Positions 16,699 through 26,587 of a DNA stretch of 64,000 bases are shown one piece after another. Where the stretch lies: the NCBI GenBank assembly GCA_017411805.1, contig JAFQPI010000016.1, positions 1 through 64,000 of the forward strand. The letters run 5' to 3'. This DNA is from Clostridia bacterium. GTDB lineage: Bacteria > Bacillota > Clostridia > Oscillospirales > CAG-272. The position numbers and the translations under genes were made by a program. Numbering within the stretch: the first letter of the stretch is position 1; every line of letters starts with the position of its first letter. The notes beneath the pieces were generated by a model. It was not told the origin of the DNA. It saw only the letters and a list, made by a program, of their open reading frames with translations, and searched no databases.

Positions 16699-16727
16699 AT
16701 TATACCATATTTTCGACAAAAAGTCAA
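16699..16727 (-). promoter_or_regulatory. Promoter of the metal-type ABC operon
   Basis: TTGACT (16727-16722), a 17-base spacer and TATAAT (16704-16699) on the minus strand lie about 70 bases before the first gene. Confidence 0.75.
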
Positions 16728-16914
16728 TTATTTCGCACGTGAAGGTTGTGTGAAGAAGAGGGATGGAAAGGTATGGAAAAAGAGCACTCAAAGGGCGAAA
16801 AAAAGCGCAAATGGAAGAATAAATATTTTCTGTAAAATAAAACCAATGTGATGTGTAACAACAAGAAAAACAGCAAATATTTTTAGTTTTTGGGAAAAAC
16901 TTTTTCAAAAGGTA

Positions 16915-16943
16915 TTGACAAAAAAGGAAAAGTGGTGTAAAAT
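16915..16943 (+). promoter_or_regulatory. Promoter and structured leader of the cohesin-dockerin gene
   Basis: TTGACA (16915-16920), 17 bases and TAAAAT (16938-16943). The leader of about 150 bases can form a UUCG-loop hairpin (TTGTGTTTCTTC with GAAGGGGCACAA, about 17009-17036) and a smaller ACAAC/GTTGT hairpin. The rest of the 16634-17100 gap shows no gene. Confidence 0.65.
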
Positions 16944-17100
16944 ATCTTACGTGATGTTATGCTATGCCGAAGTATATCAATTGACGCTTGGTATGCGGGG
17001 GCGGGATGCATTGTGTTTCTTCTTCGGAAGGGGCACAACATCTTGTTGTAGCATAGTATGACGACCCCAAAAAATATTATTTTTTCGAAAGGAAGAAAAC

Positions 17101-20100
17101 ATGAAGAAGTTTTTTGCGATTCTCCTGGCATCTATCATGGTTCTGTCGCTCGTTCCTGCGTCGATCTTTGCGGCTGACGAATTGAAGTGTCCCGGAGTTG
17201 ACAAAACACACGATGCTAAAAACTGTGATGCAGTAGCTGTTGAAACAGTTGATGCAAAGTGTAACGAATGGGGCTACACTGTTTATCAGTGTTTGACCTG
17301 TAACTCGGAGTACCTTGACGATTTCGTAAAGGGTACCGATGGAGACCACGAGTGGGTAGAAGATACCGAAAAGTATGTTGAACCCGTATGCGGTCCCGAA
17401 GCTAAGGACGGTATGAAGTACTATACCTGCTCTGTCTGCGGAGCTACCAAGGAAGAGAAGATTGAGCCTGAGCATTCTTATGAGCTCATTTCTGAATCCG
17501 GATTCGGCTGCACAGTAGAGAAGGTTTACGAGTGTACCGTTTGTGGCTATACCTATACCGAAGAAGCACATGATCACAAGTGGGATACTCATCCCTCTGA
17601 CATCCTCGATGAGCCCGGCCTCCCTGAGCTTTATGGCGGAAGCATGGAAATCGAAGGTATCAACGGTCTTGCTGAATACACTTGCGTAAAGTGTGGCGAC
17701 ACCAAGCAGGTTGTAATTTTCTACGAGCATGATTGCAATTACAATCTTATCGTAGAAGCTAAGGACCCTGATTGCGATGATTATGGCAACTATGCAATTT
17801 ACAAGTGCTCTCTCTGCAATACGCTCTATCAGTGCGTAAGAGAGGCAAATGCAACCACCGGCGCTGAGGCTATCTATGAGGCACGCGAGAGCGAGGAAGA
17901 CTTCATTCGTGAGCCCAACGGTCACGATTTCCCCATGCCCGGCGACAATGATTACTCCATTGAAGTAGGCGATTGTCACGTTGAGTGCCGCGTTTGTGGC
18001 GAAAAGAACGCTGACGAGGACGTTATTCACGGCGACTTCAAGAAGATCGCAGAGAATACCGCTTCTTGTACCACCTACGGCTTTGAGGTTTGGGGCTGTA
18101 AGAACTGCGGTGTTACCGTAATCGTAAAGGATAAGTCCCAGCCTGCTAAGGGTCATGTAAAAGTTACCGTTACACTTCCCTCTACTTGCGTATCCAAGGG
18201 CTACACCATTACATACTGTGCAGCTGAGTGGCATGACGAAGGCAAAGACGGCGAAGTAAAGGACGGCAAGTGTGAGTGGATCGACGAGATCGTTGATGGT
18301 GAGCTCACCGGCGATCAGATCTACGTTCACGTTTTCGAGAGAACTGATTTTGAAGATTTCAATCCTGATAACCACGCAGATCGCAAGATCGAAATTATCA
18401 AGGCTCCTACTTGCGAAGCAAAGGGTCTTGAAATCCACTACTGCCCAGCATGTGAGTGGGTATCTAAGCCTATCGAGACTGAAGCTAAGGGACATGATTA
18501 CTACGACGTAGAAGATGGCGACGTTATCTTCCACAATCCTATAAAGAGTGAGGCTGCTGATTGTCTCAATGACGGCTACGTAATCGCTAAGTGTAAGGAT
18601 TGCGAAGCTACCGAGAAGTTTGTTCTTGAAACAACAGGACACGACTACGTTGTAACCCAGAAGGTTACCAACTGTAACGGTGACTACGCAGGCTGCTACG
18701 TTTACGAGTGGAAGAAGTGCCAGATTTGCGGCGACGTTGTACACGGCGGCGTAAACACTCTCGAGACTCCTCTCCCCTCCGTATTTGACACTATTGAAGA
18801 TGTACTTGCAGTTCACGGACAGCATATCTTCAAATATGATGAAAACGGAACCCTTAAGGAAGATGTTCATACTTATACGGGCTTCACTTCCGGACACATC
18901 TATAAGGCTCCCACTTGCATCAGCGATGGATACGAAACCTTCTACTGTGACGATTGCGGCGCAGGTATCTACGTAACTATTCCCGCAGCAAGACATGATA
19001 ATGTAGTAAAGCATGACGCTACTCCTAAGCAGTGCTATGTAGATGGCAACATCGAATACTATGAGTGCGATATTTGCGGTCTCTTCGCATATGATGAGGA
19101 CGGCAAGCCCTACTCCATCAAACTTGAGGACACTGTAGTTAAGGCTTCCCATGGTTCTCTTCAGAAGTACTCTGCAATTGCTCCCACATGCACCACCCCC
19201 GGTCGTGTTGAGTATTGGCAGTGTAAGGATTGCTTTGAGTGCTACTTCGACAAGGATCTCACTAAGTTCTTTACAACTAACACTGAGCTTAAAGAAATTC
19301 CCCTTACTGCTGTTATTTGGTACAATTTCCTTGTATCCGGCGAATATCTTGAGGCTCTCGGCCACGACGAAGTAGTTGTTGGTCAGATCGATCCTACCTG
19401 TGGTGAGATCGGTTACGAGGGTTACACCTACTGTAAGAGATGCGGCGAAGTTCTCGTAAATGCTGCTAAGGTTACTGTTCTTAAGGATAAGAAGGGTAAT
19501 ATCACCGGTTATGAGCCCGATGAGATCCCCATGCTCAAGCACGTGCTCAACGGTCAGCTCATGATCTTCCTTCTTGACCACAATGCTAAGGAATGTGTCA
19601 TCGTTGATTGCGAATTCTGCCCTGTAGATTGCTTCGATTATCTCTACAAGCACTTCGAGTGCGAACTTTGCGGTTATGAGTACATCGATACTTACACACC
19701 CAGCACCAACGGTCATGTAAACTCCGATGGCGAACAGCTTACCGAAAGCTGCACCAACATCGTTGAGGGTGATCGCTACTGTGCAATCTGTGGCGAATAC
19801 ATTGACAATCCTCACAAGCTTGACAACAAGTACGTTGATCCCACATGCATTGATTACGGTTACTGGATTGAGTTCTGTCTCGAGCCCGGCTGCGATCACA
19901 GAGTCGTTACCGAAGACCTGATCAACGAGCCCGGTCCTAGATACCACGATCCTGTTCCAGTTGAATCTGTTCCTGCTACCTACGTTAACAAGGGTTACAG
20001 AAAGACCGTTTGCTCTCACTGCGGCGACGTTCAGGAAGTTTGGACTGACGCACTTAACGGCGTACAGTACTATGTAGATGCTGCTAAGGGTCCCTACTGT

Positions 20101-20700
20101 GTAGGTGCTACTATTGAAGTTATTGTTTCTGCTGATTCCTTCAACGCTTATGTTTGGGGTCTCAACTACTCCGTAAATTACGACAAAAACGTTGTTAAGT
20201 TCATCGGTGCTGAGAACATTAGCTCTAAGTTCGCTTACGCTTTCGAGTTCCATAACGATGCTAGAACCGGTGTTGTTAAGTTTGCTGCAAACGCTGCAGA
20301 CTACACAAAGATCAATGGCGGCGAAGACCTCGTTAAGCTCACATTCATGGTAATCGATCCCGCTGCAACCGAGACTGCTTTCGAAGTAGCTAACATTGAT
20401 ATCGTTGCTTATTATCTCAATAAGAAGAACAATCAGGTTAACCTCGATGATGCTGCCGGCGATGTCATTACTGTTAAGATCGACAAGTTCCTCGATGTTG
20501 ACGGTGACAAGGTTGCTGCTGACATGGATGATGCATTTGCTCTCTACAACGACTTCATCACCGGTACTGCAGGCTACTCCGCTTGTGCAGATGCTGACTT
20601 TGATAACGATGTTGATCTCGATGACCTCATTATCCTCTATCAGGTAATCGTTGGTCAGACTTCTATCGATGCTATCGTAGCAGCACAGCTCGCAAAATAA
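17101..20700 (+). CDS. Secreted protein with CxxC repeats, a cohesin and a dockerin
   Basis: The 1199-residue product starts with a signal peptide (MKKFFAILLASIMVLSLVPA). Residues about 30-985 contain about 17 CxxC pairs in loose repeats (PTC, a GY turn, then YC-x2-CG and a GH), resembling the PTCTExGxxxxxC repeats common in clostridial surface proteins. A cohesin-like beta domain (about 990-1127) follows, then a type I dockerin (about 1132-1199) with two Ca-binding loops, DVDGDKVAADMDDA and DADFDNDVDLDD. Dockerins bind cohesins in cellulosome-type complexes, so the product could attach to the anchored cohesin protein encoded 39 bases downstream while offering its own cohesin. Zinc binding by the repeats is inferred. 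No catalytic domain is visible. Confidence 0.85.
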   Translation: MKKFFAILLASIMVLSLVPASIFAADELKCPGVDKTHDAKNCDAVAVETVDAKCNEWGYTVYQCLTCNSEYLDDFVKGTDGDHEWVEDTEKYVEPVCGPEAKDGMKYYTCSVCGATKEEKIEPEHSYELISESGFGCTVEKVYECTVCGYTYTEEAHDHKWDTHPSDILDEPGLPELYGGSMEIEGINGLAEYTCVKCGDTKQVVIFYEHDCNYNLIVEAKDPDCDDYGNYAIYKCSLCNTLYQCVREANATTGAEAIYEARESEEDFIREPNGHDFPMPGDNDYSIEVGDCHVECRVCGEKNADEDVIHGDFKKIAENTASCTTYGFEVWGCKNCGVTVIVKDKSQPAKGHVKVTVTLPSTCVSKGYTITYCAAEWHDEGKDGEVKDGKCEWIDEIVDGELTGDQIYVHVFERTDFEDFNPDNHADRKIEIIKAPTCEAKGLEIHYCPACEWVSKPIETEAKGHDYYDVEDGDVIFHNPIKSEAADCLNDGYVIAKCKDCEATEKFVLETTGHDYVVTQKVTNCNGDYAGCYVYEWKKCQICGDVVHGGVNTLETPLPSVFDTIEDVLAVHGQHIFKYDENGTLKEDVHTYTGFTSGHIYKAPTCISDGYETFYCDDCGAGIYVTIPAARHDNVVKHDATPKQCYVDGNIEYYECDICGLFAYDEDGKPYSIKLEDTVVKASHGSLQKYSAIAPTCTTPGRVEYWQCKDCFECYFDKDLTKFFTTNTELKEIPLTAVIWYNFLVSGEYLEALGHDEVVVGQIDPTCGEIGYEGYTYCKRCGEVLVNAAKVTVLKDKKGNITGYEPDEIPMLKHVLNGQLMIFLLDHNAKECVIVDCEFCPVDCFDYLYKHFECELCGYEYIDTYTPSTNGHVNSDGEQLTESCTNIVEGDRYCAICGEYIDNPHKLDNKYVDPTCIDYGYWIEFCLEPGCDHRVVTEDLINEPGPRYHDPVPVESVPATYVNKGYRKTVCSHCGDVQEVWTDALNGVQYYVDAAKGPYCVGATIEVIVSADSFNAYVWGLNYSVNYDKNVVKFIGAENISSKFAYAFEFHNDARTGVVKFAANAADYTKINGGEDLVKLTFMVIDPAATETAFEVANIDIVAYYLNKKNNQVNLDDAAGDVITVKIDKFLDVDGDKVAADMDDAFALYNDFITGTAGYSACADADFDNDVDLDDLIILYQVIVGQTSIDAIVAAQLAK

Positions 20701-20738
20701 TAATCTAAGACGCAACTAACATAATAAGGAGTAACAAT

Positions 20739-23450
20739 TTGAAGAGAATAATAATTTCTATCCTTTTCATCTTGTGTCTTGTTGTTGCTCTACCGTTGAC
20801 GGCATTTGCCGAATCAACCAATAAACTGACTTATGCAGTGGGGGCTTCGGCTCCCACTGTATCTGCTAATCAGGAATTTACAGTTTTGGTTGAAATTACC
20901 GAAAATTCCGGATTTATCTGGGGAAGGGCAGATGTCAAATTCGATAATAGTGTTCTCACTTTCGTAGGCTTTAATAACGACACAAGTGCTTTTAAAACCG
21001 ATAGAGAACAGGCATTTACCGTCGCCGAAGCGGATGACGGTACAATTAGAGTTTCGCTTGGCGAAATGTCTGTTATATTCGGCGGTCCGGCTCACCTTTT
21101 TGATGCAACCGGACATCTTATCTCCCTTACCTTTAAGGTTAAGGAAGGCGCTCCAACCGGAGTAACTAAAATTACAGTTGATTCTAATTCCGCTAATATC
21201 AGAGATACTGATAGAAAATCCAGTTTTACCATTAATTCTGCTTCCACCGATATTATCATTACAAATATCGGCGAGCACGAGTGCATGCCATCCCAGCCTG
21301 TTGAGGAAAACCGCGTGGAACCCACCTGCACCGAAAAGGGATCCTATGATTCCGTTGTAAAGTGCATTTTCTGCCAGGTTGAGCTCAGCAGAACTCCTAC
21401 GGAGATCCCCGCTCTCGGTCATACCGAGTCGGCTCCCGTTAAGGAGAATGAGAAGACCGCTGAGAAGTGTGATCTTCCCTCTACTTATGACGAAGTCGTT
21501 TACTGCAGCGTTTGTAACGCTGAGATTAGCAGAACCGAAAAGGAGATCCCTCCCGTCGGTCACACAAACGGTACACCCGTTATAGAAAATGAAAAGCCCG
21601 CATCCAAGTGCGAGGAATTTGCTACGTATGATGAAGTAGTTTACTGCACCGTATGTAATACAGAGATCAGCCGCACTCAGAAGACGGGCGAGGCTCTTGC
21701 TCATAAGCCCGGTTCTTCCGTCGTCGAAAACGAAAAGCCCGGCGCAACCTGCAACGATGCCGGATCTTACGATGAAGTAACTTACTGCTTAGCTTGCGGT
21801 AAGGAACTCAGCCGTGAGACAAAGTCCATCCCTGCAAAGGGCCACAAGAAGGGCAATGCAAAGCTCGAGAATGATATCGCTTCTACCTGTACAAAGGCCG
21901 GATCTTATGATCTTGTTTACTACTGCGTAAATTGCGGCGAAGAGCTGCAGAGAGACACCACCCCCCGTCCTCTTGAAGCTCATACCGAAGGCGATGCTGT
22001 GTTCGAGAATACGATCGAGCCCACCTGCACAAACGTAGGCAGCTATGATAAGGTCGTTTACTGTAAGCTTTGCAGCGCACAGGTCTCCGTAACTACCGTT
22101 ACCCTTGAAAAGCTTCCCCATACCCCCGGCGAAGCTGTAAGAAAGAACGAGACCCCTGCTACTTGTACCACAGACGGCGCATACGATCATATCGTCGATT
22201 GCTCGGTCTGCGGCGCAAATATCACCAGAGAGAGAAAGCTTATCAAGGCTACCGGACATTCTCCCGCCGCATCGGTAACTGAGAATCTCAAGGAAGCTAC
22301 CTGCTATACCTCCGGTGGATACGATACCGTTGTTTACTGTAAGAACTGTAACGAGAAGCTTTCTTCCGAGTCCACAGTTCTTCCCAAGCTCGAGCATATT
22401 CAAGCTCCCGCTGTTATCGAGAACAGACGTGAGCCCGTAAACTGCGGACAGCCCGGAAGCTATGAGTCCGTCGTTTACTGTACTCTCTGTAAAGACAAGC
22501 TCAGCAGCGTGGTTCAGTATATCCCCGCTCCCGATCATACTCCCGGTCCCGAGGCAACCGCTACCACTCCTCAGATCTGTACCGTATGTAACGCTATCCT
22601 CACGCCCGCACACGGACATACTCATTCCTGGTCCACAGTATGGAGCAAGAATGAAGTTGAGCACTGGAACGCTTGCACCGGATGCGACGAGAAGCAGAAC
22701 GTCGAGGCACATCACTACTCCAACGTTTGTGATGCTGACTGTAACATCTGCGGTGCTACCCGTACCATCAAGGGTCACGAGTATGATAACGACTGCGATG
22801 AGTACTGCAACAAGTGTAACACTAAGCGCGTCGTAGTCGGTCACGTTTATGATAACGATTGCGATACCACCTGCAACACCTGCTTTGCGACCAGATCCAT
22901 CACTCACAAGTACGATAACAGCTGTGACGCGGCTTGTAACGTATGCGGTCTGACCCGTACACCCGGAGAGCATAACTACGGCGAGTGGGTCGTTGTTACC
23001 GAGCCCACGGCTACCAACACCGGTATCAGCGAGCGTTATTGCTCGATCTGCAATGCCAAGGACTTCAAGATCCTTCCCGCAAAGGGCGAGGAGACCACCG
23101 AAGAGCCTCCCGTTACCACCGAGCCCGTAACTCCTCCCGATACTACCGTTGAGGATACTACTGCAGAGGATACTACTGCAGAAGATACTACTGCCGGTGA
23201 TACAACTGCGGATGATACCACGTCTACTCCTCCCGATAACACCACCGAGCCCGGCGATACCACCGCTGAGGAAACCCCCGGCCCCGGATCTTCGGACGTT
23301 GTAACCGATCCCATTACACCTTCTACGACCGTTGAGGAGACCGATCCCCAGGTTATTGAAGATGACAGAGGATGCGGATCTGCCGTTGCCGCAGGAATCG
23401 CTATCGTTGCGATCCTCGGTTGCGCTATCATTATGAAGAAGAGAGATTAA
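20739..23450 (+). CDS. Membrane-anchored cohesin protein with CxxC repeats
   Basis: The start is TTG at 20739: AAGGAG lies 7 bases upstream and the frame opens directly into a signal peptide (KRIIISILFILCLVVALPL). Of 903 residues, about 27-175 are a cohesin-like domain (FTVLVEITENSGFIWGRADV). About nine 45-50-residue repeats follow, each with a PTC-type Cys, VVYC-x2-C and GHT, then four compact YDNDCDxxCNxC repeats. A Thr/Glu/Asp/Pro linker (about 785-870) leads to a Cys-Gly pair, a membrane segment and the terminal KKRD. It is probably the surface anchor for the dockerin of the upstream product. The strong terminator after it closes this two-gene unit. Confidence 0.85.
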   Translation: MKRIIISILFILCLVVALPLTAFAESTNKLTYAVGASAPTVSANQEFTVLVEITENSGFIWGRADVKFDNSVLTFVGFNNDTSAFKTDREQAFTVAEADDGTIRVSLGEMSVIFGGPAHLFDATGHLISLTFKVKEGAPTGVTKITVDSNSANIRDTDRKSSFTINSASTDIIITNIGEHECMPSQPVEENRVEPTCTEKGSYDSVVKCIFCQVELSRTPTEIPALGHTESAPVKENEKTAEKCDLPSTYDEVVYCSVCNAEISRTEKEIPPVGHTNGTPVIENEKPASKCEEFATYDEVVYCTVCNTEISRTQKTGEALAHKPGSSVVENEKPGATCNDAGSYDEVTYCLACGKELSRETKSIPAKGHKKGNAKLENDIASTCTKAGSYDLVYYCVNCGEELQRDTTPRPLEAHTEGDAVFENTIEPTCTNVGSYDKVVYCKLCSAQVSVTTVTLEKLPHTPGEAVRKNETPATCTTDGAYDHIVDCSVCGANITRERKLIKATGHSPAASVTENLKEATCYTSGGYDTVVYCKNCNEKLSSESTVLPKLEHIQAPAVIENRREPVNCGQPGSYESVVYCTLCKDKLSSVVQYIPAPDHTPGPEATATTPQICTVCNAILTPAHGHTHSWSTVWSKNEVEHWNACTGCDEKQNVEAHHYSNVCDADCNICGATRTIKGHEYDNDCDEYCNKCNTKRVVVGHVYDNDCDTTCNTCFATRSITHKYDNSCDAACNVCGLTRTPGEHNYGEWVVVTEPTATNTGISERYCSICNAKDFKILPAKGEETTEEPPVTTEPVTPPDTTVEDTTAEDTTAEDTTAGDTTADDTTSTPPDNTTEPGDTTAEETPGPGSSDVVTDPITPSTTVEETDPQVIEDDRGCGSAVAAGIAIVAILGCAIIMKKRD

Positions 23451-23466
23451 TAATCTTCCTTTGAAA

Positions 23467-23503
23467 CCCTGCCGCAGGCAAATGCGGCAGGGACCTTTTT
23501 TAT
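23467..23503 (+). terminator. Terminator of the cohesin operon
   Basis: CCCTGCCGCA pairs perfectly with TGCGGCAGGG over a 6-base loop, followed by ACCTTTTTTAT. Confidence 0.9.
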
Positions 23504-23520
23504 TAAATTTGAAATTCCGA

Positions 23521-23549
23521 TTGACTTTCGGACGATATTGTGGTATACT
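23521..23549 (+). promoter_or_regulatory. Promoter of the 23577 gene
   Basis: TTGACT (23521-23526), 17 bases and TATACT (23544-23549), ahead of GGAGGTG and the ATG. Confidence 0.7.
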
Positions 23550-23576
23550 TTATGGTAGCACTTTGGAGGTGATATT

Positions 23577-24431
23577 ATGAGAAAAGTATATTTAACAAGA
23601 GACAAGAGCTTTGTTGGCTGCGCGGGAAGACTGAACGTTTACGTTGAGGATTATAACGCAAGTGAGCTTACGATTGCTGGCATTCCCTGCAGATTCGTTT
23701 GCAAGGTCAAAAACGGCGAGACGGTTTCCTTTGATATCGGAGATGAGGCTGTGAAGGTCGTTGTCATTGCCGATAAGCTTTCTAAGGATATGTGCAACGA
23801 TTATTATCAGATCCCTGCAGGCGTCGGCGACGTTGAGATCGGCGGAAAATGTACATATAATCCCGGCGCGGGCAACCCTTTCCGTTTCCACGGCGTTACC
23901 GATGAGCATGCGCTTGCCAACCGTAAGCGTTCGAACAAGAAGGGCATCATCACTACGATCGTAGCAATTCTGATCGGTGTTGCGATCGGCTTGGTAATGA
24001 ATATGGATACCCTGTTTGAGAGACCGAAGGATTTCATCTCGGACGATTTCCAGATCACTCTTACGACTCGCTTTACCGAGGATTACGAGGACGGAATCTA
24101 TTATTTTGGCTCGAGTGAGTGTTCGGTTTCTGTTTCTACCTTCAGCTTCAACGAGTACGCGGGCGTAATTTCGATGACAGAAGAGGAATTTTTGAACGTT
24201 CTCAAGGATAACGGCCATTTCGGTATTTCTTCTCAGATGAAGAAGGAATCGGGGCTGCTTGTTGTTGAGGAGCAGGCGGAGTCGAATATGGGCGATATCA
24301 GAAGCTATTTTGCTGTATTTATCAAGAGCGACGACGCTTTTTACGTATTCGAGTTCGGATGCGAAAATGAAAAATACGAGGAGTACCGCCCGCAGTTTAT
24401 TGAGTGGGCAAATTCTATCAAGATCAAATAA
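23577..24431 (+). CDS. Single-pass membrane protein of unknown function
   Basis: The 284 residues have a soluble N-terminal part (about 1-110) rich in beta strands, a basic stretch RKRSNKKG, one membrane segment (about 124-142) and an extracellular C-terminal domain (about 150-284) with FITLTTRF-like strands. There is no signal peptide, so the first part is cytoplasmic. GGAGGTG sits 7 bases before the ATG. I recognise no family. It has its own promoter, and the dgt operon starts 15 bases later, so read-through is possible. Confidence 0.7.
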   Translation: MRKVYLTRDKSFVGCAGRLNVYVEDYNASELTIAGIPCRFVCKVKNGETVSFDIGDEAVKVVVIADKLSKDMCNDYYQIPAGVGDVEIGGKCTYNPGAGNPFRFHGVTDEHALANRKRSNKKGIITTIVAILIGVAIGLVMNMDTLFERPKDFISDDFQITLTTRFTEDYEDGIYYFGSSECSVSVSTFSFNEYAGVISMTEEEFLNVLKDNGHFGISSQMKKESGLLVVEEQAESNMGDIRSYFAVFIKSDDAFYVFEFGCENEKYEEYRPQFIEWANSIKIK

Positions 24432-24446
24432 TCTGTTGGTGGCAGA

Positions 24447-25646
24447 ATGTTGAAATACGAATTGCTGTCCGATGCGTTGACCCGCCGAATCGAGGCGGAG
24501 AAGCGCACGGGCAGCTACGAGAGAATGGGTTTCGATAACTCAAAAATAAGACGGCGTGATAGCCTGAAAAAGGATAGCGGGAGCGTTTGGCGCCCGCCTT
24601 TTGTGCATGATATTGATAAGATACTGCATTGCCCTTATTATAACCGCTATACCGACAAGACCCAGGTCTTTTCCTTGATAAAGAATGACGATATCAGCCG
24701 TCGAAGCCTACACGTACAGCTTGTCTCGCGAATTGCGAGGACGATCGGCGGTGCGCTGAATCTTAATTTGGATCTGATCGAGGCGATCGCGCTTGGACAC
24801 GATATGGGACATCCGCCCTTTGGTCATACGGGAGAATTATATCTCAACGAGATCTATTTTTCGCATACCGGAAGATATTTTATGCACAATATCCATTCGG
24901 TGCGCGTCCTCGACACGCAATTTCCGCTCAATATAAGCCTTGAAACTCTTTCGGGTATCGCCTTTCATGACGGCGAGTTTGAGCTTGAGGAATACGTTCC
25001 GACGGGGCTATCCTCCTTTGATAAATTCGACGAGATAATCGAACGCTGTTATACCGACAAGGAATTTGCATCAAAGCAACTGCCCTCAACGCTTGAGGGA
25101 TGTGTTGTCCGTCTGGCAGATATTATTGCATATCTCGGTAAGGACAGGCAGGATGCCGCGCGCGCGAAGGTCGTGGCAGAGGATGCGTTTACAAACGAGG
25201 ATATTGGCTCGATCAATGCCGAGATCATAAATAATCTCGTGGTAAATATTATTGAAAACAGCTATGGCAAGCCATATATTAAGCTTGACGAGAAGCATTT
25301 CAAGGCTTTGAAGGCATCAAAGCGGGACAATTACAATCTCATTTATGAGAGCGCGGCTACGCGCGCAAAGCTCGATATAACTGCAAGACCTATGATGAAG
25401 GATATCTACGAGCGTTTGCTTGGCGATATTCTGGTCGGGGACAAGACATCTCCGATATTCACTCATCATATCGACTATATTAACAAGTCATATTACAAGC
25501 GCAGTACGCCGTATGAGCGCAGTGAACCGAATCAGATAGTCGTTGACTATATCGCGGGAATGACGGATAATTACTTCATCGAGCTGCACCGCCATCTTTT
25601 CCCCGAAAGTGATTATAAAGTAGAATATAAAGGATATTTTGATTGA
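24447..25646 (+). CDS. dgt: HD-domain dGTP triphosphohydrolase-like protein
   Basis: The 399 residues show the dGTPase layout: an N-terminal HDIDKILHC stretch with RYTDKTQVF, then the HD metal site (first His in RRSLHVQLVSRIAR, HD in ALGHDMGHPPFGHTGE, distal Asp in RLADIIAYLGKDRQD). The family hydrolyses dNTPs to deoxynucleosides and triphosphate, helping to control dNTP pools. Its TGA shares a base with the ATG of the first DHH gene, so it is the first member of a tightly overlapping nucleotide-degradation operon. Confidence 0.9.
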   Translation: MLKYELLSDALTRRIEAEKRTGSYERMGFDNSKIRRRDSLKKDSGSVWRPPFVHDIDKILHCPYYNRYTDKTQVFSLIKNDDISRRSLHVQLVSRIARTIGGALNLNLDLIEAIALGHDMGHPPFGHTGELYLNEIYFSHTGRYFMHNIHSVRVLDTQFPLNISLETLSGIAFHDGEFELEEYVPTGLSSFDKFDEIIERCYTDKEFASKQLPSTLEGCVVRLADIIAYLGKDRQDAARAKVVAEDAFTNEDIGSINAEIINNLVVNIIENSYGKPYIKLDEKHFKALKASKRDNYNLIYESAATRAKLDITARPMMKDIYERLLGDILVGDKTSPIFTHHIDYINKSYYKRSTPYERSEPNQIVVDYIAGMTDNYFIELHRHLFPESDYKVEYKGYFD

Positions 25647-26587
25647 TGTATAACAAAATTCTTGAAAAAATAAAGCAGTATGATACAATTATCATACACC
25701 GCCACTCGAATCCCGACGGAGACGCGCTCGGAAGCCAGATAGGTCTGCGCCTGATCCTCGAGGAGAATTTTCCCGAAAAGAAGATCTATACCGTCGGCGA
25801 CGCCGCGAAGAGATATTCCTTCATGGCGGGCTCGAAAATGGATGAGATAGACGATGGAGTCTACGAGGGCGCACTTGCAATAATCCTTGATACCTCGGCA
25901 AAAGCCCTTATCAGCGACGAAAGATATACCCTCGCCGCCGAGACCGTCCGCATGGATCACCATATTTTCTGCGAGAAAATTGCAGATCTCGAGCTGACGG
26001 ATACTTCGTTTGAAAGCTGTGCGGGACTTGTTGCGACCTTTGTAAAGGAAACGGGCTTGCGAATGACGCCTCTTGCCGCAAAGTCGCTCTATACCGGAAT
26101 GATCACGGATTCGGGCAGATTCCGTTACGATTCCACGACCTCGCAGACCTTTCTTACAGCCGCCTACCTTTGCGAGCAGAAATTTGACACGAACGATATC
26201 TACCGCAATCTCTATGCCGATGATTTTTCGCATATAAGGCTGAAGGCGGAGTTCGTTCTCAAGATCAAGTTTACTGAGCACAACGTGGCGTATATCTACA
26301 CGACTCTCGAGGAGGCAAAGGCGACGGGCGCGGATACCTTTGCGATATCGCGCGGAATGGTCGGATGCATGGCTGAGATCCGAGGCGTCGACGTATGGGT
26401 CAACTTTACCGAGACGGAGGAGGGCGTTCTTTGTGAGATACGCTCAAGCAAGTACAATATCAACCCCATCGCCGTGAAATACGGCGGCGGAGGACATAAG
26501 AAGGCGAGCGGAGCAACGGTTTCATGCAAAGAAGATGCAATGAAGATGCTTGCCGATCTTGATAAACTTTCGGAGGTAGGAGAATGA
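25646..26587 (+). CDS. nrnA: DHH/DHHA1 phosphoesterase (NrnA-like), copy 1
   Basis: ATG 25646 is preferred to the TTG at 25643: the frame then starts MYNKILEKIKQYD and overlaps the dgt stop by one base. The 313 residues carry the DHH motifs HSNPDGDALGSQ (about 19-30), ILDTSAK, MDHHIF and the DHHA1 end GGGGHKKASGATV. NrnA-type enzymes remove mononucleotides from 2-5 nt RNAs and dephosphorylate pAp. It overlaps the second DHH gene by four bases (ATGA). Family is sure; exact substrate (nanoRNA, pAp or c-di-nucleotide products) is not. Confidence 0.9.
   Translation: MYNKILEKIKQYDTIIIHRHSNPDGDALGSQIGLRLILEENFPEKKIYTVGDAAKRYSFMAGSKMDEIDDGVYEGALAIILDTSAKALISDERYTLAAETVRMDHHIFCEKIADLELTDTSFESCAGLVATFVKETGLRMTPLAAKSLYTGMITDSGRFRYDSTTSQTFLTAAYLCEQKFDTNDIYRNLYADDFSHIRLKAEFVLKIKFTEHNVAYIYTTLEEAKATGADTFAISRGMVGCMAEIRGVDVWVNFTETEEGVLCEIRSSKYNINPIAVKYGGGGHKKASGATVSCKEDAMKMLADLDKLSEVGE

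Noticed and set aside
17077..20715. A 1212-codon open frame antisense to the cohesin-dockerin gene
   Set aside because: It mirrors the sense gene's codon bias. The sense frame has a signal peptide, CxxC repeats, a cohesin and a dockerin, whereas the antisense product shows only Val/Ile/Asn-rich sequence without domains or ribosome site.
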